From NCBI RefSeq assembly GCF_002097715.1, contig NZ_CP020737.1:806001-870000 (forward strand): a stretch of DNA of 64,000 nucleotides, read 5' to 3'. Below, in pieces: positions 35,963-45,247 of the stretch; position 1 is the stretch's first letter, and each line of letters starts with the position of its first letter. Both the position numbers and the translations under genes were made by a program. This DNA is from Burkholderia ubonensis subsp. mesacidophila. GTDB taxonomy: Bacteria > Pseudomonadota > Gammaproteobacteria > Burkholderiales > Burkholderiaceae. A model generated the notes under the pieces. The model ran no database searches. It had not been told where the DNA came from and saw only the letters and a program-made list of their open reading frames with translations.

Positions 35963-37210
35963 ATGTTTGACAGAGCCCAAAGCACCATTGCGAACGTCGA
36001 TCCCGAAGTCTTTGCAGCGATCGAGCAGGAAAACCGCCGCCAGGAAGATCACATCGAGCTGATCGCGTCGGAAAACTACACGAGCCCGGCCGTGATGGCC
36101 GCGCAGGGCTCGCAACTCACGAACAAGTACGCCGAAGGGTATCCGGGCAAGCGCTACTACGGCGGCTGCGAATACGTCGACATCGTCGAGCAGCTCGCGA
36201 TCGACCGCGTGAAGGAACTGTTCGGCGCCGAAGCCGCGAACGTGCAGCCGAACTCGGGTTCGCAGGCGAACCAGGGCGTGTTCTTCGCGATGCTCAAGCC
36301 GGGCGACACGATCATGGGCATGAGCCTCGCGCACGGCGGCCACCTGACGCACGGCTCGCCCGTGAACATGTCGGGCAAGTGGTTCAACGTCGTCAGCTAC
36401 GGCCTGAACGAAAGCGAAGACATCGACTACGAAGCGGCCGAGCAGCTTGCGCAGGAGCACAAGCCGAAGCTGATCGTCGCGGGCGCGTCGGCGTTCGCGC
36501 TGAAAATCGACTTCGAGCGTCTCGCGAAGATCGCGAAGTCGGTCGGCGCGTACCTGATGGTCGACATGGCGCACTACGCGGGCCTGATTGCCGCGGGCGT
36601 CTACCCGAACCCGGTGCCGCACGCCGATTTCGTCACGACCACGACCCACAAGAGCCTGCGCGGCCCGCGCGGCGGCGTGATCCTGATGAAGGCCGAGTAC
36701 GAGAAGCAGATCAACTCGGCGATCTTCCCGGGCATCCAGGGTGGCCCGCTGATGCACGTGATCGCCGCGAAGGCGGTCGCGTTCAAGGAAGCGCTGTCGC
36801 CGGACTTCAAGGCATACCAGCAGAAGGTGGTCGAGAACGCGCGCGTGCTGGCCGAGACGCTGGTCAAGCGCGGCCTGCGCATCGTGTCGGGCCGCACCGA
36901 AAGCCACGTGATGCTGGTCGACCTGCGTGCGAAGAACATCACCGGCAAGGCAGCGGAAGCCGCGCTCGGCGCCGCGCACATCACGGTCAACAAGAACGCC
37001 ATCCCGAACGATCCGGAAAAGCCGTTCGTGACGAGCGGCGTGCGTCTCGGCTCGCCGGCGATGACGACGCGCGGTTTCGGCACGGCCGAAGCTGAGCTGG
37101 TCGGCAACCTGATCGCCGACGTGCTCGACACCCCGGAAGATGCAGCGACGATCGAGCGCGTGCGCGCGCAAGTGGCCGAGCTGACCAAGCGTTTCCCGGT
37201 CTATCGCTGA
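35963..37210 (+). CDS. glyA: serine hydroxymethyltransferase
   Basis: GlyA converts serine and tetrahydrofolate to glycine and methylene-tetrahydrofolate. The 415-residue product has [16 protein letters not shown] and [29 protein letters not shown] holds the PLP lysine at residue 230. ATG at 35963 is the standard start; the in-frame extension to 35735 covers the riboswitch and is not translated. ZTP accumulates when folate one-carbon units are short, so induction of glyA by ZTP makes biological sense. nrdR follows by 6 bp. Confidence 0.98.
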   Translation: MFDRAQSTIANVDPEVFAAIEQENRRQEDHIELIASENYTSPAVMAAQGSQLTNKYAEGYPGKRYYGGCEYVDIVEQLAIDRVKELFGAEAANVQPNSGSQANQGVFFAMLKPGDTIMGMSLAHGGHLTHGSPVNMSGKWFNVVSYGLNESEDIDYEAAEQLAQEHKPKLIVAGASAFALKIDFERLAKIAKSVGAYLMVDMAHYAGLIAAGVYPNPVPHADFVTTTTHKSLRGPRGGVILMKAEYEKQINSAIFPGIQGGPLMHVIAAKAVAFKEALSPDFKAYQQKVVENARVLAETLVKRGLRIVSGRTESHVMLVDLRAKNITGKAAEAALGAAHITVNKNAIPNDPEKPFVTSGVRLGSPAMTTRGFGTAEAELVGNLIADVLDTPEDAATIERVRAQVAELTKRFPVYR

Positions 37211-37216
37211 TCGCTC

Positions 37217-37699
37217 ATGCGCTGCCCGTTCTGCCGGAGCGACGACACGCAGGTGGTAGATTCGCGCGTGTCCGAAGACGGCGCCGCGATTCGCCGGCGC
37301 CGCCGCTGCTCGGCCTGCGACAAGCGCTTCACGACATACGAGCGGGTCGAGCTGGCCCTGCCGTCCGTCGTGAAGAAGGACGGCAGCCGCACGGAATTCG
37401 ACCGTCGCAAGATCGTCGCCAGCATGCAACTCGCGCTGCGCAAGCGGCCGGTTGCGGCTGACGCGATCGACGCGGCGGTCGCCCGCATCGAATATCAGCT
37501 GCTCGCGACAGGCGAGCGCGAAGTGCGTAGCGAGAAGCTCGGCGAACTCGTGATGAACGAGTTGCGTGGCCTCGATACGATTGCCTATGTACGTTTCGCA
37601 TCGGTGTATCGCCGGTTCGAAGACGTGTCTGAATTTGCCGACGTGATCGAAGAGTTCCGTCGCGCCTCTCCGGCTGCCAAGCCCCCGCGTAAGCGCTGA
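37217..37699 (+). CDS. nrdR: transcriptional repressor NrdR
   Basis: NrdR represses ribonucleotide reductase genes through NrdR boxes according to ATP/dATP. The 160-residue protein has an N-terminal zinc ribbon ([17 protein letters not shown], then [18 protein letters not shown]) and a central ATP-cone ([16 protein letters not shown]). It lies 6 bp after glyA and is probably cotranscribed. Confidence 0.98.
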   Translation: MRCPFCRSDDTQVVDSRVSEDGAAIRRRRRCSACDKRFTTYERVELALPSVVKKDGSRTEFDRRKIVASMQLALRKRPVAADAIDAAVARIEYQLLATGEREVRSEKLGELVMNELRGLDTIAYVRFASVYRRFEDVSEFADVIEEFRRASPAAKPPRKR

Positions 37700-37880
37700 C
37701 GCGCTGCTCCGTTTCATCGCATTTCCTCCGGGTCGTTCATGCTGCGCCGATTGTGGCGCGGCGTGGCCGCGCGCCGCCAGCTGGCCGTTCGGCAGATGGT
37801 GCGCATGCGTGCGCGCCGCTACAGTCGTCGCATGACGTTGGCGGAGGACGGCGATGTGGCGCAGCGGAGCAGTGTGGAGG

Positions 37881-38414
37881 ATGAACCGGCGGGCGGGAGG
37901 ATTCACGCTCGTCGAACTGATGGTCGTGGTCGCGGTGCTGGCCGGGCTCGGCCTGTTTGCGGCGCCTTCGTTCGAGCAGTGGCGGATGCGCGAGCGGGTC
38001 GACGCCCGCTCGCGTGCGTTGCTCGGCGCGCTGTCGTTCGCGCGGGCCGAAGCGGCGCGCCTCGGCGTGCGCGTCACGCTGTGCCGGGCCGGGAATGACG
38101 GCGCCTGCGTGCGTCCCGGCGAGCGCTGCGATGGCGGCGAATGGTCATGCGGCTGGCTCGTGAGCGGACATTTCGACGAGCGCTCGCAGGTGCTGCGGCG
38201 GTATCCGCGCGATCCTGACGTGATCGTCGCGGGCGTCGCGCACGAGCTGGCCTTTGCGCCGCCGGCCGGTCAGGCGATCGGCGGCATCCGGCGGTTCGAG
38301 CTGCGCCCGCGCCGGGACGCGCCCGAGGTCGATGCGTCACGCGCGTCGCGTTGCGTGCGGATCGCGGCAGGCGGCCGGGCGCGCGTCGTCGCCGGTCGTT
38401 GCGAGGCGGCCTGA
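37881..38414 (+). CDS. type IV pilus minor pseudopilin, FimT/GspH type
   Basis: The N-terminus MNRRAGGFTLVELMVVVAVL has the prepilin signal: a short basic leader, cleavage after Gly, then FTLVE at +1. The 177-residue length, and the later cysteines (GACVRPGERCDGGEWSCGW), match FimT/GspH pseudopilins. ATG at 37881 has GTGGAGG next to it; a frame start at 37854 is less likely. It is first of five overlapping pilin-type genes. Confidence 0.85.
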   Translation: MNRRAGGFTLVELMVVVAVLAGLGLFAAPSFEQWRMRERVDARSRALLGALSFARAEAARLGVRVTLCRAGNDGACVRPGERCDGGEWSCGWLVSGHFDERSQVLRRYPRDPDVIVAGVAHELAFAPPAGQAIGGIRRFELRPRRDAPEVDASRASRCVRIAAGGRARVVAGRCEAA

Positions 38415-38812
38415 TGAGCCCGCGGCGCACGATGCGCGGCGCGTCGCTGATCGAGGCGACGGTGGCGGTTGCGCTGCTCGCCGTCATGATGCTCGCGGTG
38501 GCCGGCGGCCAATTCGCGATGGCGCATGCGCAGCGCACGACGATCTGGCGCGAACGCGCACTGTGGCTGGCCGATGCACGCATCGAAAGCGCGCGCGCGG
38601 CACCCGGCGCGGACGCGGGCCTCGCGGCGCTGGCCGTCGCGTCGTTGCCGGATGGCGCGATGACGATCGATGGCGGGCCGGGTGGCGCGCGGCTCGCGAC
38701 CGCCGGCTGGCGCGACGGCGATGCTGCGGGATGCGAAGCGGTCGGCCGATCGGCGCGTCCGCCGTCATGCGTGCGGATCCCGTTCCGAGAGGTGCCGGCC
38801 GATGCGCATTGA
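38414..38812 (+). CDS. type IV pilus minor pilin PilV-like
   Basis: The product starts MSPRRTMRGASLIEATVAVAL, with a prepilin site (RGASLIEA; Gly-Ala cleavage and Glu+5). The 132-residue protein ends with two cysteines and SCVRIPF. PilV-type minor pilins prime pilus assembly. ATG at 38414 overlaps the previous stop by 1 bp (TGATG). A longer frame from 38351 lies inside the upstream gene. Confidence 0.8.
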   Translation: MSPRRTMRGASLIEATVAVALLAVMMLAVAGGQFAMAHAQRTTIWRERALWLADARIESARAAPGADAGLAALAVASLPDGAMTIDGGPGGARLATAGWRDGDAAGCEAVGRSARPPSCVRIPFREVPADAH

Positions 38813-39632
38813 TCGCCGCGCTCGTGCGCATACGCTCCTCGAATTGCTCATTGCGATGTCGGTCGGCATGCTTGTGCTCGCGGCAGTCGGCGTGCTGTAT
38901 CACGCGCAGCGTGTCGGGCAACGCCGGGCTGAAGACGCGTTTCGCATGCGCGACGCCGCAAGCACCGCATTGACGCTGATCGGCCAGCAGATCCAGATGG
39001 CGGGCTTTCAGCCGCTCGACCTCTCGACGTCGCCGCTGCCGCCGCTGTTCGGGTGCGCATCGGCGCGCGTGCGCGGCGATGATGCACAGGTGCGCTGCGA
39101 CCCGACCCCCGCGTCGTCCGATGCGGTGCTGGTTCGATATGTCGGCGACGCAGTGTCGACATGGCCGACGGCGAATGGCCAGGTATCGGATTGCCTGGGG
39201 CAGGGCGTCGGCGTGCCGGCGGACCGTCCGCTCGTGTCGAACCGCTTCGACGCCCACGTCAGCCCGACGACGGGCGAGTCCGAACTGTATTGCGAAGGGA
39301 ATGGACGCCTGGGGACCGCGCAGCCGGTCGTATCGGAAATCGACCAGTTGCGCCTGCGTTACCTGCGACGTGGCGAGACGCGGTTCGTCGATGCCCGCGC
39401 GATGCGCGCGGACGACTGGCGCGACGTGATTGCCGTGCATGTCTGCGTGCGGGCGCGGGGCGAACCGATGCGGGAGCGCGTCAGTCATGTCGATTGCGAC
39501 GGCCATGCCGCCTTCGCGCCGGATCGCCGCGCGCGGCTGACGCTGCATCGCGTCGTGGCGTTGAGGAATGCGGCGGCCGAGCGCGACGAGGGCCAGCGCG
39601 GCACGAGGCGCGCATCCGGAACATCGCGTTGA
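38802..39632 (+). CDS. type IV pilus minor pilin PilW-like
   Basis: The product starts MRIDRRARAHTLLELLIAMS, a prepilin-type leader with Thr-Leu-Leu-Glu after a non-glycine residue (His), so processing may be atypical. The 276-residue length and RMRDAASTALTLIGQQIQMAGF region match PilW. ATG at 38802 overlaps pilV by 11 bp. It is the largest of the cluster and should cap the minor pilin complex. Confidence 0.8.
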   Translation: MRIDRRARAHTLLELLIAMSVGMLVLAAVGVLYHAQRVGQRRAEDAFRMRDAASTALTLIGQQIQMAGFQPLDLSTSPLPPLFGCASARVRGDDAQVRCDPTPASSDAVLVRYVGDAVSTWPTANGQVSDCLGQGVGVPADRPLVSNRFDAHVSPTTGESELYCEGNGRLGTAQPVVSEIDQLRLRYLRRGETRFVDARAMRADDWRDVIAVHVCVRARGEPMRERVSHVDCDGHAAFAPDRRARLTLHRVVALRNAAAERDEGQRGTRRASGTSR

Positions 39633-40174
39633 GCCGGGCCGGGCAAGAAGCGACGGCGCACACGTCCCCCGTGCGCGTTCGCCGCGAGGCAGGGATCGCA
39701 CTGCCGGCGGTGGTCGCGGTCGGTGCGGCCATTGCGGCGCTGACGGGCACGTGGTTCGAATCCGCATTGACGGAGGCCCGCCGCACGCGCACGCTGTCGG
39801 ACCGCCTGATCGCGTTTCACGCGGCCGATGCCGCGCTTGCCGCGTGTGTCGAGCGTTTGCGGCAGGGCTCGGCGCCGTACCTGAGCGCGGGCTTGTCGCA
39901 TGCCGAGCCTGACGCATGGCAGCGAATGCCCGCGCTGGACATCCCCGAAGCGTTCGCGCCGTTCGCTGGATGGCCGGTGGCCGTGCAGCCGCCGCGATGC
40001 CTGATCGAGGCGTGGCACATCGCGCGGCCCGCCGACGGTCTTGCGTACCTCGTCACCGCGCGTGGCGTCGGGACGCATGCGTCCAGCGCCGTCTGGCTGC
40101 AGATGCAGGTCGTGATGCGCGACGGACGGATCGTTGCGCAGCGTTGGCGTCGCGTCGCGGCGCAGCCTCGATGA
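39629..40174 (+). CDS. type IV pilus minor pilin PilX-like
   Basis: This 181-residue frame has one N-terminal hydrophobic segment (GIALPAVVAVGAAIAALTG) with Arg-Glu-Ala-Gly before it, like the degenerate leader of PilX/GspK-type proteins. A TTG at 39629 overlaps the previous stop; a GTG at 39671 is an alternative start. The rest (EARRTRTLSDRLIAFHAADAA) matches PilX, with its conserved HAADAAL-like helix. It lacks strong motifs beyond this. Confidence 0.7.
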   Translation: MSRAGQEATAHTSPVRVRREAGIALPAVVAVGAAIAALTGTWFESALTEARRTRTLSDRLIAFHAADAALAACVERLRQGSAPYLSAGLSHAEPDAWQRMPALDIPEAFAPFAGWPVAVQPPRCLIEAWHIARPADGLAYLVTARGVGTHASSAVWLQMQVVMRDGRIVAQRWRRVAAQPR

Positions 40175-40188
40175 GCATGGAGGCACAC

Positions 40189-40614
40189 ATGCGCCGTTCG
40201 GCCGGATTCACGTTGCTCGAATTGATGATTGTGCTGGCGATCATCGCGGTGCTGGCGGGCGTGGCGGTTCCGTCATACCGTCGACAGTCTGCGCAAGCGC
40301 ATCGCACGTCGGCGGTGACCGCGCTTTACCGCGCGGCGCAGTATCTCGAGACGCTCGACGGCGCCCCGCCGCCCACATTGCCGGACGCACTCGCGCATGC
40401 GCCGCCGGACGGGCGGGCCGTCTATCGGCTGGCGATCCGGCGCCCGGACGATGGCGCATTCGTGTCCTATGAACTCGACGCGCGTCCGCTCGACGAGGGG
40501 CCGATGCGTGACGACCGCTGCGGGTCGTTCACGTTGCGCTCGGACGGGACGAAAGGCAATGTGCTGCCGGACGGCGCGCACGAATGGGAGCCGGTGTGCT
40601 GGGGCGTGCGATGA
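40189..40614 (+). CDS. type IV pilin-like protein, PilE/ComP type
   Basis: GGAGG at 40179-40183 sits six bases before ATG at 40189, so this start is preferred over ATGs at 40171 and 40177. The product (141 residues) begins MRRSAGFTLLELMIVLAIIAV, a canonical prepilin with cleavage after Gly and Phe+1. The C-terminal part has the cysteine pair (DDRCGSF, EPVCWG) that closes the D-loop in type IV pilins. It ends the five-gene minor pilin operon; PilY1 is absent. Confidence 0.85.
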   Translation: MRRSAGFTLLELMIVLAIIAVLAGVAVPSYRRQSAQAHRTSAVTALYRAAQYLETLDGAPPPTLPDALAHAPPDGRAVYRLAIRRPDDGAFVSYELDARPLDEGPMRDDRCGSFTLRSDGTKGNVLPDGAHEWEPVCWGVR

Positions 40615-40676
40615 CGTAACACGCATGTCGTTACGCATGACGCCATGCATCGGCTCGCGATGCTGCAAGCCGTGCG

Positions 40677-41123
40677 TCAATCGTTGTCGGCCGTCTCGCC
40701 GTTGTTCTCGCTGCGCGATTGTTTGAAGAACCGGTAGATTTCCCAGGCGGCAAAGCCGAGCGAACCCCACTTCAGCACCGGGCTCGCGCTTGCGCGCAGC
40801 AGCGAGCGCACGGGTTTCGCGAGCACCAGCGACGCCAGCGAACTCAGCATCGGATACTGGTTGACGAGGTTGCCGATGCTCGTGTTGAGGTTCTTTGCGG
40901 ACTGCCCGAGCGAGCCACCCGTGAGTCCGGGGACCAGCAGCTTGAGCCAGCGGAAGCGGGTGACGGCCTGCCGTATTTCCGCGCCGGCCTCCGCGAGCTC
41001 CAAGCGCTCGACTTCGGAGCGCAGGATCAGCAACTCCTTGCGGATCGCGCGGTTCTGGGCGGCATTCAGGCGCGATTGCGACGAAGCAGGGCGGTGTCGG
41101 TTGCCTGTGGCGGGATAGCTCAT
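40677..41123 (-). CDS. DUF3318-type membrane-associated protein
   Basis: The 148-residue product has an N-terminal basic coiled coil (NRAIRKELLILRSEVERLELAE), a hydrophobic middle (LVPGLTGGSLGQ, LSSLASLVLAKP), and a possible anchoring segment SPVLKWGSLGFAAWEIYRFF. Similar proteins follow yqjD/yqjE-like genes in Burkholderia and are annotated as DUF3318. It sits 43 bp after the holin-like gene, on the same strand. Function is unknown; its place suggests an envelope role similar to YqjK. Confidence 0.65.
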   Translation of the reverse strand: MSYPATGNRHRPASSQSRLNAAQNRAIRKELLILRSEVERLELAEAGAEIRQAVTRFRWLKLLVPGLTGGSLGQSAKNLNTSIGNLVNQYPMLSSLASLVLAKPVRSLLRASASPVLKWGSLGFAAWEIYRFFKQSRSENNGETADND

Positions 41124-41166
41124 GGCGCGTCGGCGAAGTGGATGAAAGAAACGAACGCGTGCGCGC

Positions 41167-41556
41167 TCACGACTTGCCGCGGAACAGTTCGCGGTCTTTC
41201 TCGAGTTCGGCCAGCGTGGCTTCGAACACGATCGGCGCGTCGCGCAGGCTCGCGCGCGCCTTCAGCGCGCAGGCGGCGCCCGCGATCGCGTACAGCGCGG
41301 TGATCACCGCGAGCGATTGCCAGCGATAGGTATCCCAGAACGCGATCGCGACGAGCACGGTCAGGCTGATGAGGGCCATCGTCGCCAGCATCATCGCGGC
41401 GAGCCCGAGGAACAGCACGCCCATCAGGCGCTCCTTCTCCTCGGCGAGCTCGATGCCCGCGAGTTCGAGGCGCGTTTGCAGCAGTCCGATCACGGAGCCG
41501 ATGAGGCGGCGCAACGGGCCCTGGCCGGATGACTGCGAGGTGGTGTCTGTCGTCAT
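41167..41556 (-). CDS. phage holin-family / YqjE-like membrane protein
   Basis: The 129-residue protein has an N-terminal amphipathic region (RLIGSVIGLLQTRLELAGIELAEEKERL) then two membrane helices (MGVLFLGLAAMMLATMALISL, and the Ala-rich WQSLAVITALYAIAGAACAL). This is the pattern of YqjE and Phage_holin_3_6 proteins. It lies between a DUF883 gene and the DUF3318-like gene. Confidence 0.85.
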   Translation of the reverse strand: MTTDTTSQSSGQGPLRRLIGSVIGLLQTRLELAGIELAEEKERLMGVLFLGLAAMMLATMALISLTVLVAIAFWDTYRWQSLAVITALYAIAGAACALKARASLRDAPIVFEATLAELEKDRELFRGKS

Positions 41557-41682
41557 GAATGATGTGCTTGGCGCGTGCAGAAAGCGGCTAAGGCAAAGCC
41601 GACCGGCGTGTCGCCAGTCTCGGCTTTGGCGCCCGCGAGCCGCGTCAGGCGGCCCGCTGGGCGGTGTGGCGCTGGCCGCGCG

Positions 41683-41985
41683 TTACTTGCGGTTGACCAG
41701 CAGGCCGATCAGCACGCCGACGCCGGCCGCGATGCCGATCGACGTCCACGGGTGCTCATGCACATAGTCGTCGGTCGCGCGCGCGGCTTTCTTGCCTTTC
41801 TCGACCACGACGACCTGGACGTCGGTTGCCTTTTCCTTGGCCTGCTTCAGGCGCGACATTGCTTTCTCGCGCAGCTCGGCCGCACGGTCGCCCGTGCTGC
41901 TCGCGGCTTGCTTGAGCAGGTCTTCGGCGTCCGCGAGAACGGTTTTGATATCCGACATCAGTTTCTCCTTGTTGATTTCCGACAT
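41683..41985 (-). CDS. DUF883/YqjD-ElaB family membrane-anchored protein
   Basis: The 100-residue protein has an N-terminal coiled coil (DIKTVLADAEDLLKQAASST, REKAMSRLKQAKEKA) and one C-terminal membrane helix (PWTSIGIAAGVGVLIGLLVN). E. coli YqjD and ElaB have the same layout and tether ribosomes to the membrane in stationary phase. ATG at 41985 with GGGAG upstream is used; a longer frame to 42270 is not. It heads the leftward three-gene group. Confidence 0.88.
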   Translation of the reverse strand: MSEINKEKLMSDIKTVLADAEDLLKQAASSTGDRAAELREKAMSRLKQAKEKATDVQVVVVEKGKKAARATDDYVHEHPWTSIGIAAGVGVLIGLLVNRK

Positions 41986-42289
41986 TGCAACTCCCTTCAT
42001 GCTGTCATGCTGCAGGTTCACATCGTAGCGAAACGCCTGCCCGCTGGCGAGCCGGGATGATGCGGCGCGGTGGCGCAAGACTGCATGGTAAACGACTTGT
42101 AATTTATGGAGAGAGCGGCAAACGGGCGGAAAAGTTTCCCGACACGGGCGCGCGCCGGACAAAAATGACAAAAATGTATGAATATCGAACGGAATAATCG
42201 TTCGCATGGCTGTCCGCTTCCCGTAAGCTACCCGACTGTCCCGCGCGGGTGCGCGGGGTTCACCACGCATCGTTCAAGGAGAGAACAAC

Positions 42290-42928
42290 ATGGGTCTGCG
42301 TCTTGGCGACATCGCGCCGGATTTCGAACAGGATTCGAGCCTCGGCCGCATCAAGTTCCACGAGTGGCTGGGTAACGGCTGGGGCGTGCTGTTTTCCCAT
42401 CCGGCGGATTACACGCCGGTGTGCACGACGGAACTCGGGCTGACCTCGAAGCTGAAGGGTGAATTCGAGAAGCGCAACGTGAAGGTGATCGCGCTGTCGG
42501 TCGACAGCGTCGAGTCGCACCAGGGCTGGATCAACGACATCAACGACACGCAGGCGACGGTCGTCGGCTTCCCGATCATCGCGGACGCGGATCGCAAGGT
42601 CTCCGAGCTGTACGACATGATTCACCCGAACGCGAACGAGACGCTCACCGTGCGCTCGCTGTTCGTGATCGATCCGAACAAGAAGGTGCGGCTCATCATC
42701 ACCTATCCGGCGAGCACCGGGCGCAACTTCGACGAAGTGCTGCGCGTGATCGACTCGCTGCAGCTGACCGACAACTACAAGGTCGCGACGCCCGGCAACT
42801 GGAAGGACGGCGACGACGTGGTGATCGTCCCGTCGCTGCAGGATCCGGAAGAGCTGAAGCAGCGCTTCCCGAAGGGCTTCAACGCGGTGCGTCCGTATCT
42901 GCGTCTCACGCCGCAACCGAACAAGTGA
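42290..42928 (+). CDS. 1-Cys peroxiredoxin (Prx6 type)
   Basis: The 212-residue AhpC/TSA-fold protein has SHPADYTPVCTTELG with the peroxidatic cysteine near residue 45. No second conserved cysteine of the 2-Cys type is visible near the end. The length and C-terminal extension (PGNWKDGDDVVIVPSLQDPE) match Prx6-type peroxidases. GGAGAGAACAAC precedes the ATG. A strong terminator follows. Confidence 0.94.
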   Translation: MGLRLGDIAPDFEQDSSLGRIKFHEWLGNGWGVLFSHPADYTPVCTTELGLTSKLKGEFEKRNVKVIALSVDSVESHQGWINDINDTQATVVGFPIIADADRKVSELYDMIHPNANETLTVRSLFVIDPNKKVRLIITYPASTGRNFDEVLRVIDSLQLTDNYKVATPGNWKDGDDVVIVPSLQDPEELKQRFPKGFNAVRPYLRLTPQPNK

Positions 42929-42980
42929 GCACGGCGCGCCGCCTCGCGCGGCGCGTGCTCGCGGCTGCAGGCAGACGGAC

Positions 42981-43021
42981 AAACGGCCCGCCCGGCATCG
43001 ATGCCGGGCGGGCCGTTTCGT
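42981..43021 (+). terminator. intrinsic terminator after the peroxiredoxin gene
   Basis: Arms AAACGGCCCGCCCGGCAT and ATGCCGGGCGGGCCGTTT form a near-perfect long stem with a 4-nt loop (CGAT). The flanking A and T runs also allow termination from the gcdH side. Confidence 0.93.
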
Positions 43022-43070
43022 TTGCGGCGCGCCGTGATGCGCGCGCCGGCCATGCGTCAGGCGGGCGGGT

Positions 43071-44258
43071 TCAGAAGAACGCCTGGATGCCCGTCTGCGC
43101 GCGGCCGAGGATCAGCGCGTGGATGTCGTGCGTGCCTTCGTACGTGTTGACCACTTCGAGGTTCATGAGATGGCGCGCGACGCAGAACTCGTCCGAGATG
43201 CCGTTGCCGCCGAGCATGTCGCGCGCGAGCCGCGCGATGTCGAGCGCCTTGCCGCACGAGTTGCGCTTCATGATCGACGTGATCTCGACGGCCGCGGTGC
43301 CTTCGTCCTTCATGCGGCCGAGCCGCAGCACGCCTTGCAGGCCGAGCGTGATTTCGGTCTGCATATCGGCGAGCTTCTTCTGGATCAGCTGGTTCGCGGC
43401 GAGCGGCCGGCCGAACTGCTTGCGGTCGAGCACGTACTGGCGCGCGGTGTGCCAGCAGGCCTCGGCGGCGCCGAGCGCGCCCCAGGCGATCCCGTAGCGC
43501 GCCGAGTTCAGGCACGTGAACGGGCCGCGCAGGCCGCCGACGTGCGGCAGCCGGTTTTCCTCGGGGACGAACACGTCGTCGAGGACGATTTCGCCGGTGA
43601 TCGACGCGCGCAGCCCGACCTTGCCGTGGATCACCGGCGCGGACAGGCCCTTCCAGCCCTTCTCGAGGATGAAGCCGCGGATCGTGTCGTGGCCGTCTTC
43701 CTCGAGCTTCGCCCAGACGACGAACACGTCGGCGATCGGCGAGTTCGTGATCCACATCTTCGAGCCGGACAGCGAATAGCCGCCGGACACCTTCTTCGCG
43801 CGCGTGATCATGCCGCCCGGATCGGAGCCGTGGTTCGGCTCGGTGAGGCCGAAGCAGCCGATCCATTCGCCGGTCGCGAGCTTCGGCAGGTACTTCTCCT
43901 TCTGCGCATCGGAGCCGAACTCGAAAATCGGCACCATCACGAGCGACGATTGCACCGACATCATCGACCGGTAGCCGGAATCGACGCGCTCGACCTCGCG
44001 CGCGATGAGGCCGTAGCTGACGTAATTGAGGCCGGGGCCGCCGTACTGCTCGGGGATCGTCGGCCCGAGCAGGCCGAGCTCGCCCATTTCACGGAAGATT
44101 CCGACGTCCGTGCGTTCGTGGCGGAACGCCTCGGTCACGCGCGGCGCGAGCTTGTCCTGCGCATACGCGTGCGCGGCGTCGCGCACCATCCGCTCGTCCT
44201 CGGTGAGCTGCTGGTCGAGCAGCAGCGGATCGTCCCAATGGAATGTTGCAGCGCTCAT
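43071..44258 (-). CDS. gcdH: glutaryl-CoA dehydrogenase
   Basis: This acyl-CoA dehydrogenase oxidises and decarboxylates glutaryl-CoA to crotonyl-CoA in lysine, tryptophan and aromatic degradation. The 395-residue protein has [16 protein letters not shown] (FAD contact), [18 protein letters not shown], and the catalytic glutamate in [34 protein letters not shown] near residue 100 is specific to GCDH, including the glutaryl-carboxylate contact area. ATG at 44258; the divergent IclR gene begins 95 bp away. Confidence 0.92.
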   Translation of the reverse strand: MSAATFHWDDPLLLDQQLTEDERMVRDAAHAYAQDKLAPRVTEAFRHERTDVGIFREMGELGLLGPTIPEQYGGPGLNYVSYGLIAREVERVDSGYRSMMSVQSSLVMVPIFEFGSDAQKEKYLPKLATGEWIGCFGLTEPNHGSDPGGMITRAKKVSGGYSLSGSKMWITNSPIADVFVVWAKLEEDGHDTIRGFILEKGWKGLSAPVIHGKVGLRASITGEIVLDDVFVPEENRLPHVGGLRGPFTCLNSARYGIAWGALGAAEACWHTARQYVLDRKQFGRPLAANQLIQKKLADMQTEITLGLQGVLRLGRMKDEGTAAVEITSIMKRNSCGKALDIARLARDMLGGNGISDEFCVARHLMNLEVVNTYEGTHDIHALILGRAQTGIQAFF

Positions 44259-44301
44259 CGTGTCATCTCCTGATCCCATGCCTATGGTTCACTTGACTTG
44301 C

Positions 44302-44318
44302 GTTCCGCTGTGCGGAAC
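44302..44318. promoter_or_regulatory. perfect 17-bp palindrome in the gcdH-iclR spacer
   Basis: GTTCCGC-TGT-GCGGAAC is a perfect 7-bp inverted repeat with a 3-bp centre. It lies 44 bp before gcdH and 35 bp before the IclR-type start, where it can control both. The shape GTTCCGC/GCGGAAC is of the kind bound by IclR-family dimers. Confidence 0.72.
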
Positions 44319-44352
44319 AATGTTTTGCAATTCGATCCCAGTGTAGCACCGG

Positions 44353-45144
44353 ATGACGCTTTCAACCATCGACGACCAACCGATCGACGAGCGCAAGTTC
44401 GTCGTCGCGCTCGCGCGCGGCCTGGACCTGCTGCGCGCATTCCGCCCCGGCGAGACGATGCTCGGCAACCGCGATTTCGCGGAGCGCACCGGCCTGCCGA
44501 AGGCGACGGTGAACCGGCTCGCGTACACGCTGACGGTGCTCGGCTACCTGCGCTACGACGACACGCTCGGCAAATATGCGCTCGACGCGGGCGTGCTGTC
44601 GCTCGGCTTCGCGCTGCTGTCCGGCGCGGGCACGCTCGACCTCGCGCGGCCGCACATGCAGGCGCTCGCGCGCGAGATCGGCGCGGCGGTGTCGCTCGGC
44701 TGCCGCGACGGGCTCGACATGATCTATCTGGAGACGATCCGCAGCGAGACCGCGCTGACGCTCGGGCTCGCGCCCGGTTCGCGGCTGTCGATGCTGACGA
44801 GCTCGATGGGGCGCGCGTACCTGGCGGTGCAGCCCGACGACGTGCGGCGCGCGCTGGTCGCGGAGCTGCATCGGGCGGCCGGCGCCGGGCCGGACGCCGA
44901 TGCGCTCGTCGGCGCCGCGCAGCAGGCGGTGGCCGAGTTCGCGTCGGGCGGCTGCTGCTATTCGTTCCGCGCGTGGCACGCGGACGTCAACGCGGCGGCC
45001 GTGCCGTTTCGGGAGCCGCGCGAGGGGCGCTGGCTGATCCTGAGCTGCAGCGGGCCCGCGTCGTCGATGGGGGAGGAGGTGTTCCGGTCGCAGGTGGGGC
45101 CGCGCCTGAAGGCGCTGGCGCAGCGGCTGGGGCAGCTTGCCTGA
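44353..45144 (+). CDS. IclR-family transcriptional regulator (gcdH-associated)
   Basis: The 263-residue protein has an N-terminal winged helix (FVVALARGLDLLRAFRPGE, RTGLPKATVNRLAYTLTVLGYLR) and the C-terminal IclR effector domain (AREIGAAVSLGCRDGLDMIYLE). It is divergent from gcdH and most likely regulates it in response to glutarate or a CoA derivative. ATG at 44353 is used; a frame in another register that begins at 44298 is a shadow. Confidence 0.9.
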   Translation: MTLSTIDDQPIDERKFVVALARGLDLLRAFRPGETMLGNRDFAERTGLPKATVNRLAYTLTVLGYLRYDDTLGKYALDAGVLSLGFALLSGAGTLDLARPHMQALAREIGAAVSLGCRDGLDMIYLETIRSETALTLGLAPGSRLSMLTSSMGRAYLAVQPDDVRRALVAELHRAAGAGPDADALVGAAQQAVAEFASGGCCYSFRAWHADVNAAAVPFREPREGRWLILSCSGPASSMGEEVFRSQVGPRLKALAQRLGQLA

Positions 45145-45247
45145 TCGCGCGGTATCGAGTCGTGCGTCGCCGGCAGACTCCGGTTGCGAATCCGGCGCTC
45201 GGCGCTCATCATCGGTCGCCTGACACCCGAATACGACGAGGTTCGCC

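Noticed and set aside
35690..38077. A 795-codon minus-strand frame opposite glyA and nrdR
   Set aside because: Both strands cannot code here; the plus strand has clear glyA and nrdR motifs and the minus frame has none.
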